From: Corticicoccus populi
GTDB taxonomy: Bacteria; Bacillota; Bacilli; Staphylococcales; Salinicoccaceae
Assembly (NCBI RefSeq): GCF_042686195.1
Contig: NZ_JBHUOQ010000001.1
Span: forward strand, 1,550,001-1,614,000
DNA length: 64,000 bases
Direction of reading: 5' to 3'
Shown: positions 50,903 through 60,391 of the stretch, piece after piece
How the letters are laid out: every line of letters starts with the position of its first letter
Numbering within the stretch: position 1 is the first letter of the stretch
Notes under the pieces: model-generated
Seen by the model: only the letters and a program-made list of their open reading frames with translations
Database searches by the model: none
What the model was told of the DNA's origin: nothing
Made by a program: the position numbers and the translations under genes

Positions 50903-52840
50903 TTAATTAATATAACGGTATGCCATCAACTGATTCAGCATTTCAATTTCTTCTTTAAGTCTCGCACCGGTATTCGTTTCACGTACCTTTTTGCGCTCTA
51001 CTTCTTCATCGACAACCCGGCGGACGGATAAAACATCTGCTCCGTTCAGTACAACATCTTCTTTCGAATTGAAATGCTGATGGGCAACCAGCTGCATACC
51101 GAATGAATTGTACAGTAAAGTATAGCCGGCAATTCCTGTTGTGGACTGATAGGCTTTAGAGAAACCTCCGTCAATCACAATCATTTTCCCGTCTGCTTTA
51201 ATTGGGTTTTCACCGTCTATTTCTTTGACCGGAGTATGTCCGTTGATGATATGCCCCTGTCCAGGATCTAATTCAAATTCTTTCAATATCTTTTCACACA
51301 TCTCTACATTTTCACGCAGATAATAGTACGGATTCTTTTCTTCTTTATGAGACGCTTTATCTGTAATAAAGTACCGCTCAAAGGTTGTCATGGCTCTTTT
51401 TCCGAACAAAGAAGAAAACTCTCCTGTCCATAAGTACCACACCATATCTGTCGCGAGATCATCCGTCACCTCTTTATGTTTAAAAGCATAGCGAAGGTAG
51501 TTTTCAAATTTATCGAGTAACGCTCTGCCTTTATAAACCTCCCCTTCAATCTCCATCTGTTCCATGTTCCCGTCTGCATCGACAGGCATACAGCCGTGGA
51601 TGAGCAGGTTGCCGTTATATTTTAAATAGAGACTGCCTTTTTTCATTAAAAAGTTCATATGTCTCTTGAGTTTTTCAGACTGCTGGACAGACAACAGAAG
51701 TTTACTGATGACTTCTTCCTCTTCCGGGAGCATACGGGCTGGATTTTCAGGGTCTACTGTATTAAAGCATGTATTCTCCAGTGGATATGTATTGCCGTAA
51801 ACAGTGATTTTATTATTTTCATGATCCGTCTTCTCTAAAACCAGTCTCTCCGACATATTAAAATACGGACGCCTTTTAATAATCGGTGCTTCCAGCTTAA
51901 ACTGAATCATCGCAATCGCCTGATGGATTTTTGAAATTTGGATTTTCTCCTGCTCTGTAATATTCTGCTCAGAATGTTTTTTCGGACGGAAGGCCTGGTT
52001 ATCCTCATAATATTTTTCCGCAAGGTTCAGAAGCGGACGCAGATTAATACCGTAAGCATCTTCAATAATATCTAAATTATCATACCGTGCACAGATTCTG
52101 ATAATATTGGCAAGGCACACTTTAGAACCTGCATATGCACCAATCCAGAGGACATCATGGTTCCCCCACTGAATATCAATTGAATGGTGGTCAATTAATG
52201 TATCCATAATTTTATCCGGTTCCGGCCCCCGGTCATATATATCACCGACAACATGCAGATGGTCCACAACGAGACGTTGCGTTGTATAGGATAAGCCTGT
52301 GATTAATTTTTCCGCCTGACCGAGCGAGATGATTTTTTGAATAATTTTTTCGTAATAGGATTTTTTATTCGTGAATTCATCTGTTTTATACAGTAATTCT
52401 TCGACAATATATACAAATTGTTTCGGCAGTGCCTTACGAAGTTTTGAACGGGTGTATTTGGATGATGAGTAGGACACCAGATGAATCAGATGATGAATCT
52501 TCTCAACATACCACTCCTCAAGGTCTTTCTTCGATTCGAACCGTTCTTTGACCACTTTCAATCTGTCTTCCGGATAGTACACCAGTGCCGCAAAATTCGT
52601 AATCTGTTCCTCAGTCAAAACATCTTTAAATATATCATTAATCCGCTCCAGTACCTTCCCGGAACCGTTTCTTAAAACATGCTGAAACGCCTGGTACTCA
52701 CCGTGTAAATCGCTTACAAAATGTTCCGTTCCTTTTGGAAGGTTCAGTATTGATTCCAGATTGATGAGTTCTGTCACGACTTTTTCTTCACTGTCAAATT
52801 TATCTGCCAATAGATCAAGGTATTTTGTATCCACCTTCAA
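50903..52840 (-). CDS. fbp: Class III fructose-1,6-bisphosphatase
   Basis: 645 residues, the normal large size of the Firmicutes FbpIII. The metallophosphatase core is split: HFVSDLHGEYQAF near 40, VVGDIYDRGPEPD near 197 and QWGNHDVLWIG near 225, with a large insertion and a C-terminal INGHTPVKE (about 538). It hydrolyses fructose-1,6-bisphosphate for gluconeogenesis. Its start follows AGGGGG-type sequence in a 180-bp intergenic region. Monocistronic. Confidence 0.96.
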   Translation of the reverse strand: MKVDTKYLDLLADKFDSEEKVVTELINLESILNLPKGTEHFVSDLHGEYQAFQHVLRNGSGKVLERINDIFKDVLTEEQITNFAALVYYPEDRLKVVKERFESKKDLEEWYVEKIHHLIHLVSYSSSKYTRSKLRKALPKQFVYIVEELLYKTDEFTNKKSYYEKIIQKIISLGQAEKLITGLSYTTQRLVVDHLHVVGDIYDRGPEPDKIMDTLIDHHSIDIQWGNHDVLWIGAYAGSKVCLANIIRICARYDNLDIIEDAYGINLRPLLNLAEKYYEDNQAFRPKKHSEQNITEQEKIQISKIHQAIAMIQFKLEAPIIKRRPYFNMSERLVLEKTDHENNKITVYGNTYPLENTCFNTVDPENPARMLPEEEEVISKLLLSVQQSEKLKRHMNFLMKKGSLYLKYNGNLLIHGCMPVDADGNMEQMEIEGEVYKGRALLDKFENYLRYAFKHKEVTDDLATDMVWYLWTGEFSSLFGKRAMTTFERYFITDKASHKEEKNPYYYLRENVEMCEKILKEFELDPGQGHIINGHTPVKEIDGENPIKADGKMIVIDGGFSKAYQSTTGIAGYTLLYNSFGMQLVAHQHFNSKEDVVLNGADVLSVRRVVDEEVERKKVRETNTGARLKEEIEMLNQLMAYRYIN

Positions 52841-53033
52841 AATCCCCCTTTGAGTATGTCACATTATTTTTAATTAGTATAACACATTGGAGTCTGATTT
52901 ACATTACCTTCAGTGTATCTCTATTTCGACACTCCAAATAAATAATCCAGAAACACAAAGAATAATTTACTATAAATGTTTATTGATTACTTTAAACAGG
53001 AATAATATTAAAAATTGAGCAGGTGTGGATAAA

Positions 53034-53315
53034 ATGTCCGACAAAGAAGTTATACAAACAAGATATTTAAGAATTGAATCTGCCTTATGGCTCTTGTTTT
53101 TTATTCTAGTAGCTTTACGCATCTTTGCTGAAGGTGCGGGTAATGCTTACTGGTCATCCTTTATGCTTTTTTCAGCTGGTATATCCATACTTTTAATCCT
53201 TCTTACAAAAGTGATTAAAAACATTCAGTTGAAAAAAACAATCCGAATTGTTATTTATACTGTCTTGCTACTCTTATTTATTTACCTGTTTTTTATTTTC
53301 CCCGGACCATTTTGA
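53034..53315 (+). CDS. Small membrane protein with three helices
   Basis: 93 residues from ATG 53034 (AGGTG eight nt upstream; a GTG nine nt earlier overlaps that site). Hydrophobic helices at about 15-33, 39-58 and 70-90. No motif or family recognised. It is between fbp (-) and the lnu-like gene (-), read alone on the + strand. A bidirectional terminator follows. Confidence 0.65.
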   Translation: MSDKEVIQTRYLRIESALWLLFFILVALRIFAEGAGNAYWSSFMLFSAGISILLILLTKVIKNIQLKKTIRIVIYTVLLLLFIYLFFIFPGPF

Positions 53316-53372
53316 TAAATACAGTGTAAGCATCCATTTAATATGATAAATTTTTAAAATATATCTTCAATA

Positions 53373-53414
53373 AAAATAGATAGGCATCTAAAATTTCAGA
53401 CATCTATCTATTTT
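53373..53414. terminator. Bidirectional terminator
   Basis: AAAATAGATAG pairs with CTATCTATTTT across a 20-nt loop that has extra GATGC-like pairing; A and T tracts lie at the ends. Serves the membrane-protein gene and the convergent nucleotidyltransferase gene. Confidence 0.75.
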
Positions 53415-53433
53415 CGTTGACTCTTCTTACAAT

Positions 53434-54243
53434 TTAAATGCGATTAGTTAAATAAGCATGTAATTTCTTTAGGAACGCCGAGTCAATATCAAATTTATAA
53501 TGATCCGCCAGTAGACATTCCAATCTCTCAACTACAGTCAGTGCATTTGAATAAGCATGATATAGTTCTTCTTTATCTAACTTTGCCGTAATTGAAGTGT
53601 ACTCACTGTATGCCTTTTCTGATACATCATCTTCCAAGTTTTTTGTAGCGTTCAGCCAACGTTCTACACTTTTTTCATGGACTCTAATCAATTGTAAAAC
53701 GTATTTTTGAACATATGTTAAACATTCCAAAGAACGAGCAGCTTCTCCTCTTTTCAAAACATTTATACCCATTATCCACGTATTAACAAAGTTATTAAAA
53801 GCAAAATTGACATTATTATTTGTCAGTCTATCCGGTCCCTCACCCTGTAGATAATCTAAACATGCTTCTAACCTGCCTGTTACATCATAAATAAACATGG
53901 ATTCTGTGTCTGGGAAAACGCCTGTTTCTTTAAATGTCTTAATCACTTCAATCTCAGATTCAGACTGAAAATGAAATTCTCCTCTGATTAAATTTGAAAA
54001 CACAACCACTTCTGATCCAAATTCATTAATGAAGTGCAGATCATATGGAGCAACGCCTCTAATCCAGTCATCGGACTGAAATTCTTCAATTTCTGCAGTC
54101 TTTAAAAAGATGTAGAACTCAACATCTGAATATTTGTCCCCTTCATCTTTTGTAAACGATCCATACATCATACATGCGGAAACACGCGGATCCTTCTCAC
54201 ACTTCTCTTTAATTATATTAATTAATTTCTCCTGTAACAGCAT
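53434..54243 (-). CDS. Lincosamide-nucleotidyltransferase-like protein, Lnu(B)/Lnu(F) type
   Basis: 269 residues, close to Lnu(B) in length and pattern. The NTase motif is CMMYGSFTKDEGDKYSDVEF (Gly28-Ser29, Asp40, Glu42), with matching blocks RGEFHFQSE, INVLKRGEAARSLE and ENLV-like helices further on. The family adds a nucleoside monophosphate to lincosamides. Whether this chromosomal homologue gives resistance is not shown. It has an isolated promoter-proximal place and no mobile element near it, suggesting an intrinsic gene. Start ATG 54243 follows GGAGG. Confidence 0.85.
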   Translation of the reverse strand: MLLQEKLINIIKEKCEKDPRVSACMMYGSFTKDEGDKYSDVEFYIFLKTAEIEEFQSDDWIRGVAPYDLHFINEFGSEVVVFSNLIRGEFHFQSESEIEVIKTFKETGVFPDTESMFIYDVTGRLEACLDYLQGEGPDRLTNNNVNFAFNNFVNTWIMGINVLKRGEAARSLECLTYVQKYVLQLIRVHEKSVERWLNATKNLEDDVSEKAYSEYTSITAKLDKEELYHAYSNALTVVERLECLLADHYKFDIDSAFLKKLHAYLTNRI

Positions 54244-54558
54244 ATGAAAAATAACCTCCTGTTTTTTTAATTTACAGAACGTCTTTCATATCTACTACCG
54301 GGCAACATGAACAGCACATATCTAATGCTCCCTTCATTTAAATCAAAATAATCATATCAGATTTCACAACTCACGACAAATACGCTTATCCATGGTATTG
54401 TGTTTCTTAATTAGAAAAATGGTGTAATCGTAACAACCCGTTTCTTCACTAATATGACAAGTCATCACTGCCTATAATTCATAGTAGCATCAGGATCTTT
54501 ATCTTATGTTATCCACTTCTCAATTTGAATCATTCTTTCTCGTTTCGGCACAAAAATA
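54244..54558. other. Gap between the lnu-like gene and glmS
   Basis: About 315 bp without a coding frame or recognised RNA. Probably only the promoter of the lnu-like gene. Confidence 0.4.
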
Positions 54559-54587
54559 CCCCTTTGGCTGCATAATAGCCAAAGGGG
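54559..54587 (-). terminator. glmS terminator
   Basis: CCCCTTTGGCT pairs with AGCCAAAGGGG around a 7-nt loop; TATTTTTG follows on the minus strand, 36 nt past the glmS stop. Confidence 0.85.
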
Positions 54588-54622
54588 CAAAGCTTCGATT
54601 TTTAAAATCAAACCTTATTCTC

Positions 54623-56422
54623 TTATTCTACTGTTACTGATTTAGCAAGGTTTCTCGGCTTATCAACGTCATTTCCTCTGTGCAGTGCTGCATAGTAGGA
54701 AACAAACTGATACACAACTACAGAAACGAGTGCTGTCAGTGATGAATGGACGCGTGGAATGACATATGCGTCACCTTCCTGGTCGAGTCCTTCCATGGAT
54801 ACTGTACATACATTCGCACCGCGTGCTGCCACTTCCTGAGCATTTCCGCGGATATTCAAGTTGACTTTTTCCTGTGTCGTTAAAGCGAATACCGGTGTAC
54901 CTTCTTCAATCAGAGCGATTGTACCGTGTTTTAATTCTCCGCCGGCAAATCCTTCTGCCTGAATGTAGGAGATTTCTTTCAGTTTCAATGCGCCTTCAAG
55001 ACCAACATAATAGTCCAGTGTTCTTCCGATAAAGAAAGCGTTTCTTGATGTTTCTAAATAATCTTTAACAATCGCTTCAATTTTCGGTGCATCTTCAATA
55101 ATTGCTGTGATTGCTGTAGTGACTTTCGCAAGTTCTTTCATCAGTTCAATACCTGTGTCACGGCCGAGCTCTCTTGCAGCAACCTGTGCAAGAATAGACA
55201 ATACCGCAATCTGTGCTGTATATGCTTTAGTTGATGCTACAGCAATTTCAGGTCCTGCATGAAGAATTAACGTCTCATCTGCTTCTCTTGAAAGTGTTGA
55301 ACCTGGTACATTTGTCACAGTCAGTGACTTGTGACCGCGTTTTTTAATATCTACAAGAACCGCACGGCTGTCCGCTGTTTCACCTGACTGAGAGATGAAA
55401 ATGAATAACGGTTTTTCAGACAATAACGGTGTGTTATAGACAAATTCTGATGCCACGTGAACTTCTGTCGGTACTCCTGCCCATTTTTCAAAGAATTCTT
55501 TACCGATTAAACCTGCATGGTAGCTTGTACCGGCTGCAATAATGTAAATCCGGTCAGAATTATTCAACTGCTCAATAATAGAGGAATCAATTTTCAAGTT
55601 ACCCGCTTCATCCTGATATTCCTGAATGATTTTTCTCATTGCTGCGGGCTGATCATTGATTTCTTTTAACATGTAGTGATCGTAAGTCCCTTTTTCAGTT
55701 TCACTCGCATCAATTTCAGCAATGTATGAATCACGTTCAACGACATTTCCTTCATCGTCTTTAATGATGATTTCATCCTGCTTAAGAAGTACCACTTCAC
55801 CATCCATCAATTCAACAAATTCATTTGTTAAATGAAGCATTGCCATTGCATCGGAAGTGATAACATTAAAGTCTTCACCTTTCCCGAGAAGGAGTGGTGA
55901 TTTATTTTTTGCAACATAAATTACGTCTTTGTCGTCTCTGTCCATTAATCCAAGTGCGAATGAACCGTGAAGTACATCCAGCGCTTTTTTAAATGCTTCC
56001 TCTGTTGTTCCTTCTTTTGCGAATTTCGCAATCAGCTCAACAATGATTTCTGTATCTGTATCTGAAACAAATTCCACACCTGATAAGTATTCATTACGTA
56101 CCTGGCTGTAGTTTTCGATTACACCGTTATGCACTAAAGTGAAACGGCCTTCTGAATCCTGATGCGGGTGCGCATTCACAACACTCGGCTCACCGTGTGT
56201 CGCCCATCTTGTATGACCGATACCGACAGTTGCATTGAAGTCTGCATCCACTTTCTCGCGTAATGCCTTAATGCGTCCTTTTTCTTTAAATACTTTAACA
56301 CCGTCATCGCCTCTGACTCCGATTCCCGCTGAGTCATAGCCGCGATACTCTAATTTTTCCAAACCTTTTAATAAAATTTCTTTTACGTCGTCATTTCCGA
56401 CATATCCAACGATACCGCACAT
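54623..56422 (-). CDS. glmS: Glutamine-fructose-6-phosphate aminotransferase GlmS
   Basis: 599 residues from the ATG at 56422; the open frame extends 22 codons further but MCGIVGYVG is the mature N-terminus with the glutaminase Cys2. The glutaminase domain (1-240) is followed by two SIS isomerase domains (ISQSGETADS and later). Makes glucosamine-6-phosphate, the entry to cell-wall precursors. Regulated by the self-cleaving ribozyme in its leader and joined in function to glmM at 61985. Confidence 0.97.
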   Translation of the reverse strand: MCGIVGYVGNDDVKEILLKGLEKLEYRGYDSAGIGVRGDDGVKVFKEKGRIKALREKVDADFNATVGIGHTRWATHGEPSVVNAHPHQDSEGRFTLVHNGVIENYSQVRNEYLSGVEFVSDTDTEIIVELIAKFAKEGTTEEAFKKALDVLHGSFALGLMDRDDKDVIYVAKNKSPLLLGKGEDFNVITSDAMAMLHLTNEFVELMDGEVVLLKQDEIIIKDDEGNVVERDSYIAEIDASETEKGTYDHYMLKEINDQPAAMRKIIQEYQDEAGNLKIDSSIIEQLNNSDRIYIIAAGTSYHAGLIGKEFFEKWAGVPTEVHVASEFVYNTPLLSEKPLFIFISQSGETADSRAVLVDIKKRGHKSLTVTNVPGSTLSREADETLILHAGPEIAVASTKAYTAQIAVLSILAQVAARELGRDTGIELMKELAKVTTAITAIIEDAPKIEAIVKDYLETSRNAFFIGRTLDYYVGLEGALKLKEISYIQAEGFAGGELKHGTIALIEEGTPVFALTTQEKVNLNIRGNAQEVAARGANVCTVSMEGLDQEGDAYVIPRVHSSLTALVSVVVYQFVSYYAALHRGNDVDKPRNLAKSVTVE

Positions 56423-56462
56423 ATTAAATATCTCCTTTTTATATGAAAAATAATGATTAATG

Positions 56463-56605
56463 AACGGGTGCTCTGTCCATCCGGTCACCCGGATGTTTTA
56501 ACATGCCGTTTAACGAACACTTCAGTGTCCGGGACAGTATCCGCCGATTTCTCGATATCTGTCCTCCTCGTCAGCAGATTCCTCTGCTCAGGCGCTATTC
56601 CGATT
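56463..56605 (-). ncRNA. glmS ribozyme/riboswitch
   Basis: On the minus strand the leader reads AGCGCCTGAGCAGAGG, CTGACGAGGAGGACAGATATC, then TCGGCGGATACTGTCCCGG, the conserved core of the glmS ribozyme (P1, P2, P2.1, P2.2). The self-cleavage site should lie just before the G of GCGCC, that is between 56596 and 56595. Paired arms P3/P4 follow (near 56463-56520). Glucosamine-6-phosphate activates cleavage and so lowers glmS mRNA. Boundaries approximate. Confidence 0.92.
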
Positions 56606-56640
56606 TACTTTTCCTGCTCTCCTTTTTACATAGCATTCTA

Positions 56641-56669
56641 ATTGTATAAGAAACACGCTGCCATTTCAA
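56641..56669 (-). promoter_or_regulatory. glmS promoter
   Basis: TTGAAA (56664-56669), 17 nt, TACAAT (56641-56646) on the minus strand, 45 nt upstream of the ribozyme cleavage site. Confidence 0.8.
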
Positions 56670-56760
56670 TCAGTTTATGAAAATTTATTCACAATGACAA
56701 TAAGTTTTATTCAATATCCCCCTGCAGTATACTGAAAGTATTAAAGGAAAGGGGCTTTCC

Positions 56761-57726
56761 ATGTCATATATATCTAAACATAAATATCATGTCCTCCTGA
56801 AATATTCATCTTTTCTAACAGCAGGCAACTATTACATTGATGACAATGAGAGAATGTTTGTCCATGCATCCTCTACAGACCGTCCGGTCATTCAGGATTT
56901 TCATTTGAATAAAGAACCTGTTCATATTAATCCAGACACCTCTCTTTTTAACGGACATATACTGTGGTTTGCAGCAGACGGGGGCATCAAGATTTTCTCA
57001 AATTCCGAGGTGTTGACCTTTCACAAAAATCACAGCCGTTATTCAAAGAAACTCAGCCATTATCACTATTTTTCACAGTACTTTAATATACCGGAAATTC
57101 TCTGCTTTGATGATGATTCTCTGAAAGTTACAGAAAAATATATCTATTTTAATGCGTCTTCTGGAAATTACGGTGCTCTGTTATTCCAAACGATACTGGA
57201 TGACTATTTAAATTATTTTCAAGAGATGGATGATTCTGCAGAATGGCAGACACTAAACAGTCTTCTGAAAGACAGTCCGAATCTGGATAAGAAAGAAGAC
57301 TATACGGACATATTAAATATGATTCCACCGGAGCTGTATGATGTCGAATTTCCGTTCATTCCGCTCCACGGCGACTTATGGCGTGCGAATATTTTATTTG
57401 AAAAAGATACGAATACTATGTATTACATTGACTGGGATGAATCCTCCCGGTATATTTTCTTTTATGATTTCTTCAAAATGATGTGGAATACTCTTGATGT
57501 CGACGGTATGAAACTGTACCTTGACTGTTATTTGACCGGCGGCTATGACACGCAGTTTGAAGCATGTTTTAAATTATTCAATCTTGATTTTAATCCCGGA
57601 TACAGGCGTGCGTATTTCTGCCTGTTCTTTTTAAACTTCATACTGGTCGATGTCACAATGACATACGACATTAAATTAGAAGAGATCAGCAGTTTCAAAA
57701 GTAAAGTCCTGCCGTATCTTTATTAA
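56761..57726 (+). CDS. Aminoglycoside-phosphotransferase-fold kinase
   Basis: 321 residues. The catalytic loop is LHGDLWRANIL (His203, Asp205, Asn210) and the metal-binding segment is YYIDWDESS (Asp224). The fold is that of APH, choline and homoserine kinases; the N-terminal lobe is degenerate with no clear lysine or P-loop. Phosphoryl acceptor unknown. The start follows AAAGGGG. Unrelated to the neighbouring glmS gene in sequence; divergent from it. Confidence 0.82.
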   Translation: MSYISKHKYHVLLKYSSFLTAGNYYIDDNERMFVHASSTDRPVIQDFHLNKEPVHINPDTSLFNGHILWFAADGGIKIFSNSEVLTFHKNHSRYSKKLSHYHYFSQYFNIPEILCFDDDSLKVTEKYIYFNASSGNYGALLFQTILDDYLNYFQEMDDSAEWQTLNSLLKDSPNLDKKEDYTDILNMIPPELYDVEFPFIPLHGDLWRANILFEKDTNTMYYIDWDESSRYIFFYDFFKMMWNTLDVDGMKLYLDCYLTGGYDTQFEACFKLFNLDFNPGYRRAYFCLFFLNFILVDVTMTYDIKLEEISSFKSKVLPYLY

Positions 57727-57729
57727 AAA

Positions 57730-57760
57730 AATCCCCTGAAGCAGAACGCCTCAGGAGATT
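57730..57760. terminator. Bidirectional terminator
   Basis: AATCCCCTGA pairs with TCAGGAGATT with one mismatch; A and T tracts flank it. Between the kinase gene and the convergent MFS gene. Confidence 0.7.
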
Positions 57761-57786
57761 CTTTGATATATCTTTAATATTACTGC

Positions 57787-59007
57787 TTATTTATTAAGCA
57801 CATAACGGTCTCTGCCGACTTGATAACCGACAATAACGATTACCACACAGACACTCATCAATACAATCAGAGGAACCGTCCATGTTTCTGTGAAATCATA
57901 GATTGAACCGATGACAAAAGGACCTGATGCTGCAAGCAGGTATCCAATTGACTGAGACATTCCTGACAGTTCTGTTGCATGATCTGCGTTTTTCGCACGA
58001 AGGCTGATGAACGTCAAAGCAAGTGCGAATCCTCCGCCGAGTGTAATACCGACAAGGACAAGCCCTGTGATTAATACCGGCATCGAACTGCCGAACAGAA
58101 CTAAAGTATAGCCTGTCAGCCCCATCATTCCAATAAGACAGCCGAGGATAGACTGTTTCTGCATTTTCGCTGCGATAATTGGAAGGAAGAAACTCCCCGG
58201 TATCCCGATAATTAATGTGAAGGACAACAGCCATCCGGCTGTCTGCATTTCAATACCTGAATCATTCAAAATTTCAGGGAGCCAGGATACAGTGACATAA
58301 AACAGAATGGACTGCAGCCCGAGATAAGCTGCGACAATCCATGCCAGTTTATCGCCCCACATCAGATTTCCTTTGAAAATTCCACCGGTTTTTCCTTTAA
58401 AGGTCGTTTTCTTCGGCGTATATTTCTTCAAAATGACCATCCATACAATAATCCCAATGACTGCAGGAACCGTCCATACAAGAAGAGACAACTGCCAGCC
58501 GAGTCCTGCAGCTGTTGTGAGCGGGTAACTGAAACCAGAACCAATCGCAGCGCAGGTGCTGAGTGTTGTTGTATATACACTCGTCATGAGACCGACTTTA
58601 AGCGGGAAGCGGTCCTTAATAATACTCGGCAGGAGCACATTACATATCGCAATACCCGCACCGACAATCAATGTACCGATGAGCAGCAGGAAAAATAGTG
58701 CAGTGGACCTGACAAATGCTCCTGCGATAATCAGTACAAAACCGATTATCAGAGCCTGCTCTTTTGAAAATGTCCGTGCAAGCTTCGGAACCACCGGTGA
58801 TATCAAGGCAAACGCTACAAGCGGAAGACTGGTTAAAAGTCCTGCCGCTCCGTTGGAAATACCGATATCATCACGAATAATTCCGATTACCGGACCGACT
58901 GACGTAATCGCCGGTCTTAAATTAGAGGCGACAATCAGAATACCGATGACAAGTATGATTGCACTCGTATTTCTGACTGTATTTTGATGGTCTGCAGTAC
59001 TCTTCAT
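57787..59007 (-). CDS. MFS transporter, CynX/NimT-like
   Basis: 406 residues, 12 membrane segments. It begins NLRPAITSVGPVI and has SSLPxVAF-type and PLKVGLMTSVYTTTLS loops that mark the CynX/NimT branch (cyanate and nitroimidazole transporters). In this position, after the nucleoside permease gene (58 nt), it may share the operon. Substrate uncertain. Confidence 0.88.
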   Translation of the reverse strand: MKSTADHQNTVRNTSAIILVIGILIVASNLRPAITSVGPVIGIIRDDIGISNGAAGLLTSLPLVAFALISPVVPKLARTFSKEQALIIGFVLIIAGAFVRSTALFFLLLIGTLIVGAGIAICNVLLPSIIKDRFPLKVGLMTSVYTTTLSTCAAIGSGFSYPLTTAAGLGWQLSLLVWTVPAVIGIIVWMVILKKYTPKKTTFKGKTGGIFKGNLMWGDKLAWIVAAYLGLQSILFYVTVSWLPEILNDSGIEMQTAGWLLSFTLIIGIPGSFFLPIIAAKMQKQSILGCLIGMMGLTGYTLVLFGSSMPVLITGLVLVGITLGGGFALALTFISLRAKNADHATELSGMSQSIGYLLAASGPFVIGSIYDFTETWTVPLIVLMSVCVVIVIVGYQVGRDRYVLNK

Positions 59008-59065
59008 AATATGCCTCTCCTTTTAATTTACTATTTCTCCATCTTACCACTTTTATCATATAATC

Positions 59066-60289
59066 CTAGAGGAACATTGTTACAATTGCACCATTAAGTA
59101 AATTGGCAAGCGTCGCACCGATTAATGAACGGAACATTAAACGCTGTATTTCCGTCTTTCTTTCCGGTGCAATTCTTGACAGCATGCCGACAATACTTCC
59201 CGCTGCACCAAAGTTCGCAAAACCACTTAAAGCGAACGTCAGTATCGCAATACTTCTATCTGAGAAGTCATCAAGCATTCCTGACAGCTGACCAAATGCA
59301 ACAAATTCATTGAGCAGGAATTTCTGTGCGATCAGATTCCCTGCTGCGACCGCTTCACTCCATGGAATACCAATGATGAATGCGACAGGTGCCAGAATAT
59401 ATCCTAATATCAATTCCAAAGATAACTGTTCAAAGCCGAATAATGAACCGACAAATCCAAGACCTCCGTTGATTAAAGCAAGAATTCCGATAAACGCAAT
59501 TAACATCAAACCGACGTTTATTGCGAATTGAAGACCTTCCCTTGAACTTGTGAATATGACATCAATGACGTTGGATTCCTCGACCTCATCTTCTTTGAAT
59601 TCTTTTGCGATTTTCCACTCATTCGGATTTAACTCCTCAGTTTCCGGAATAATGAACTTCGCAATCATCACACCCGCCGGTGCCGACATAATTGCCGCCG
59701 ACAATAAAAACTCAAGTGGAATGCCCATCGCAGCAAGACTAATCATCACTGCGCCTGATACAGATGCAAGCCCGCTGACCATCAATGAAAATATTTGAGA
59801 ACGTGTCATCTGGCCGATATACGGTTTAATGACGAGCGGTGCCTGTGTGTTTCCGACAAAAATATTTGCCGCTGCTACTGCAGACTCTGAATAGGATGTT
59901 TTCATTATCTTTGCGATAAAACCACCGATATAACGGACTAAATACTGCATCACACCAAAGTGGTACAGCAGTGCAATCAGGACAGTTAAGAAAATAATCA
60001 AGCCCAGTACATTTACAGCAAAAATTGAAATATCACTGTCTCCGGCGAGCGGACCGAATACAAATTCAAGTCCTTCCATACCGTAACCGATTGCGCCGTT
60101 AATCGCATCGGATATGTAAATTAATACGTCTTTACCAAACTGCCACTTAAGTACTACATAGCCGAAAATGACCTGTAATATAAAACCGACAGATACAGTG
60201 TAAATATTAATCATCTTTTTTCGTTCAGACATCAGGAATGCAATAAGGACAATAAACGTACAACCGGCAAGTCCCCATAATATGTTCAT
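59066..60289 (-). CDS. nupC: Concentrative nucleoside transporter NupC
   Basis: 407 residues of the CNT family with motifs such as IKPYIGQMTRSQIFSLMVSGLASVSGAVM and NEFVAFGQL. Imports nucleosides with a cation. Downstream of punA by 102 nt including a hairpin, so expression could be lower than punA. Confidence 0.95.
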   Translation of the reverse strand: MNILWGLAGCTFIVLIAFLMSERKKMINIYTVSVGFILQVIFGYVVLKWQFGKDVLIYISDAINGAIGYGMEGLEFVFGPLAGDSDISIFAVNVLGLIIFLTVLIALLYHFGVMQYLVRYIGGFIAKIMKTSYSESAVAAANIFVGNTQAPLVIKPYIGQMTRSQIFSLMVSGLASVSGAVMISLAAMGIPLEFLLSAAIMSAPAGVMIAKFIIPETEELNPNEWKIAKEFKEDEVEESNVIDVIFTSSREGLQFAINVGLMLIAFIGILALINGGLGFVGSLFGFEQLSLELILGYILAPVAFIIGIPWSEAVAAGNLIAQKFLLNEFVAFGQLSGMLDDFSDRSIAILTFALSGFANFGAAGSIVGMLSRIAPERKTEIQRLMFRSLIGATLANLLNGAIVTMFL

Positions 60290-60345
60290 TAAGCCACCTC
60301 AATTATTAGTTTTATGATTTTTCTTACTATTTCAGAAAAAATGAA

Positions 60346-60378
60346 TCCAGGATGCAGGCTTGGTGCAGACATCCTGGA
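60346..60378 (-). terminator. Hairpin between punA and nupC
   Basis: TCCAGGATG pairs with CATCCTGGA around 15 nt; TTCATTTTTT follows on the minus strand, so partial termination is likely. Confidence 0.75.
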
Positions 60379-60391
60379 CTGATTTTAATTC

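Noticed and set aside
56423..56488. N-terminal extension of GlmS
   Set aside because: The extension overlaps the ribosome site and ribozyme; the true start is the MCGIVGY methionine with catalytic Cys2.
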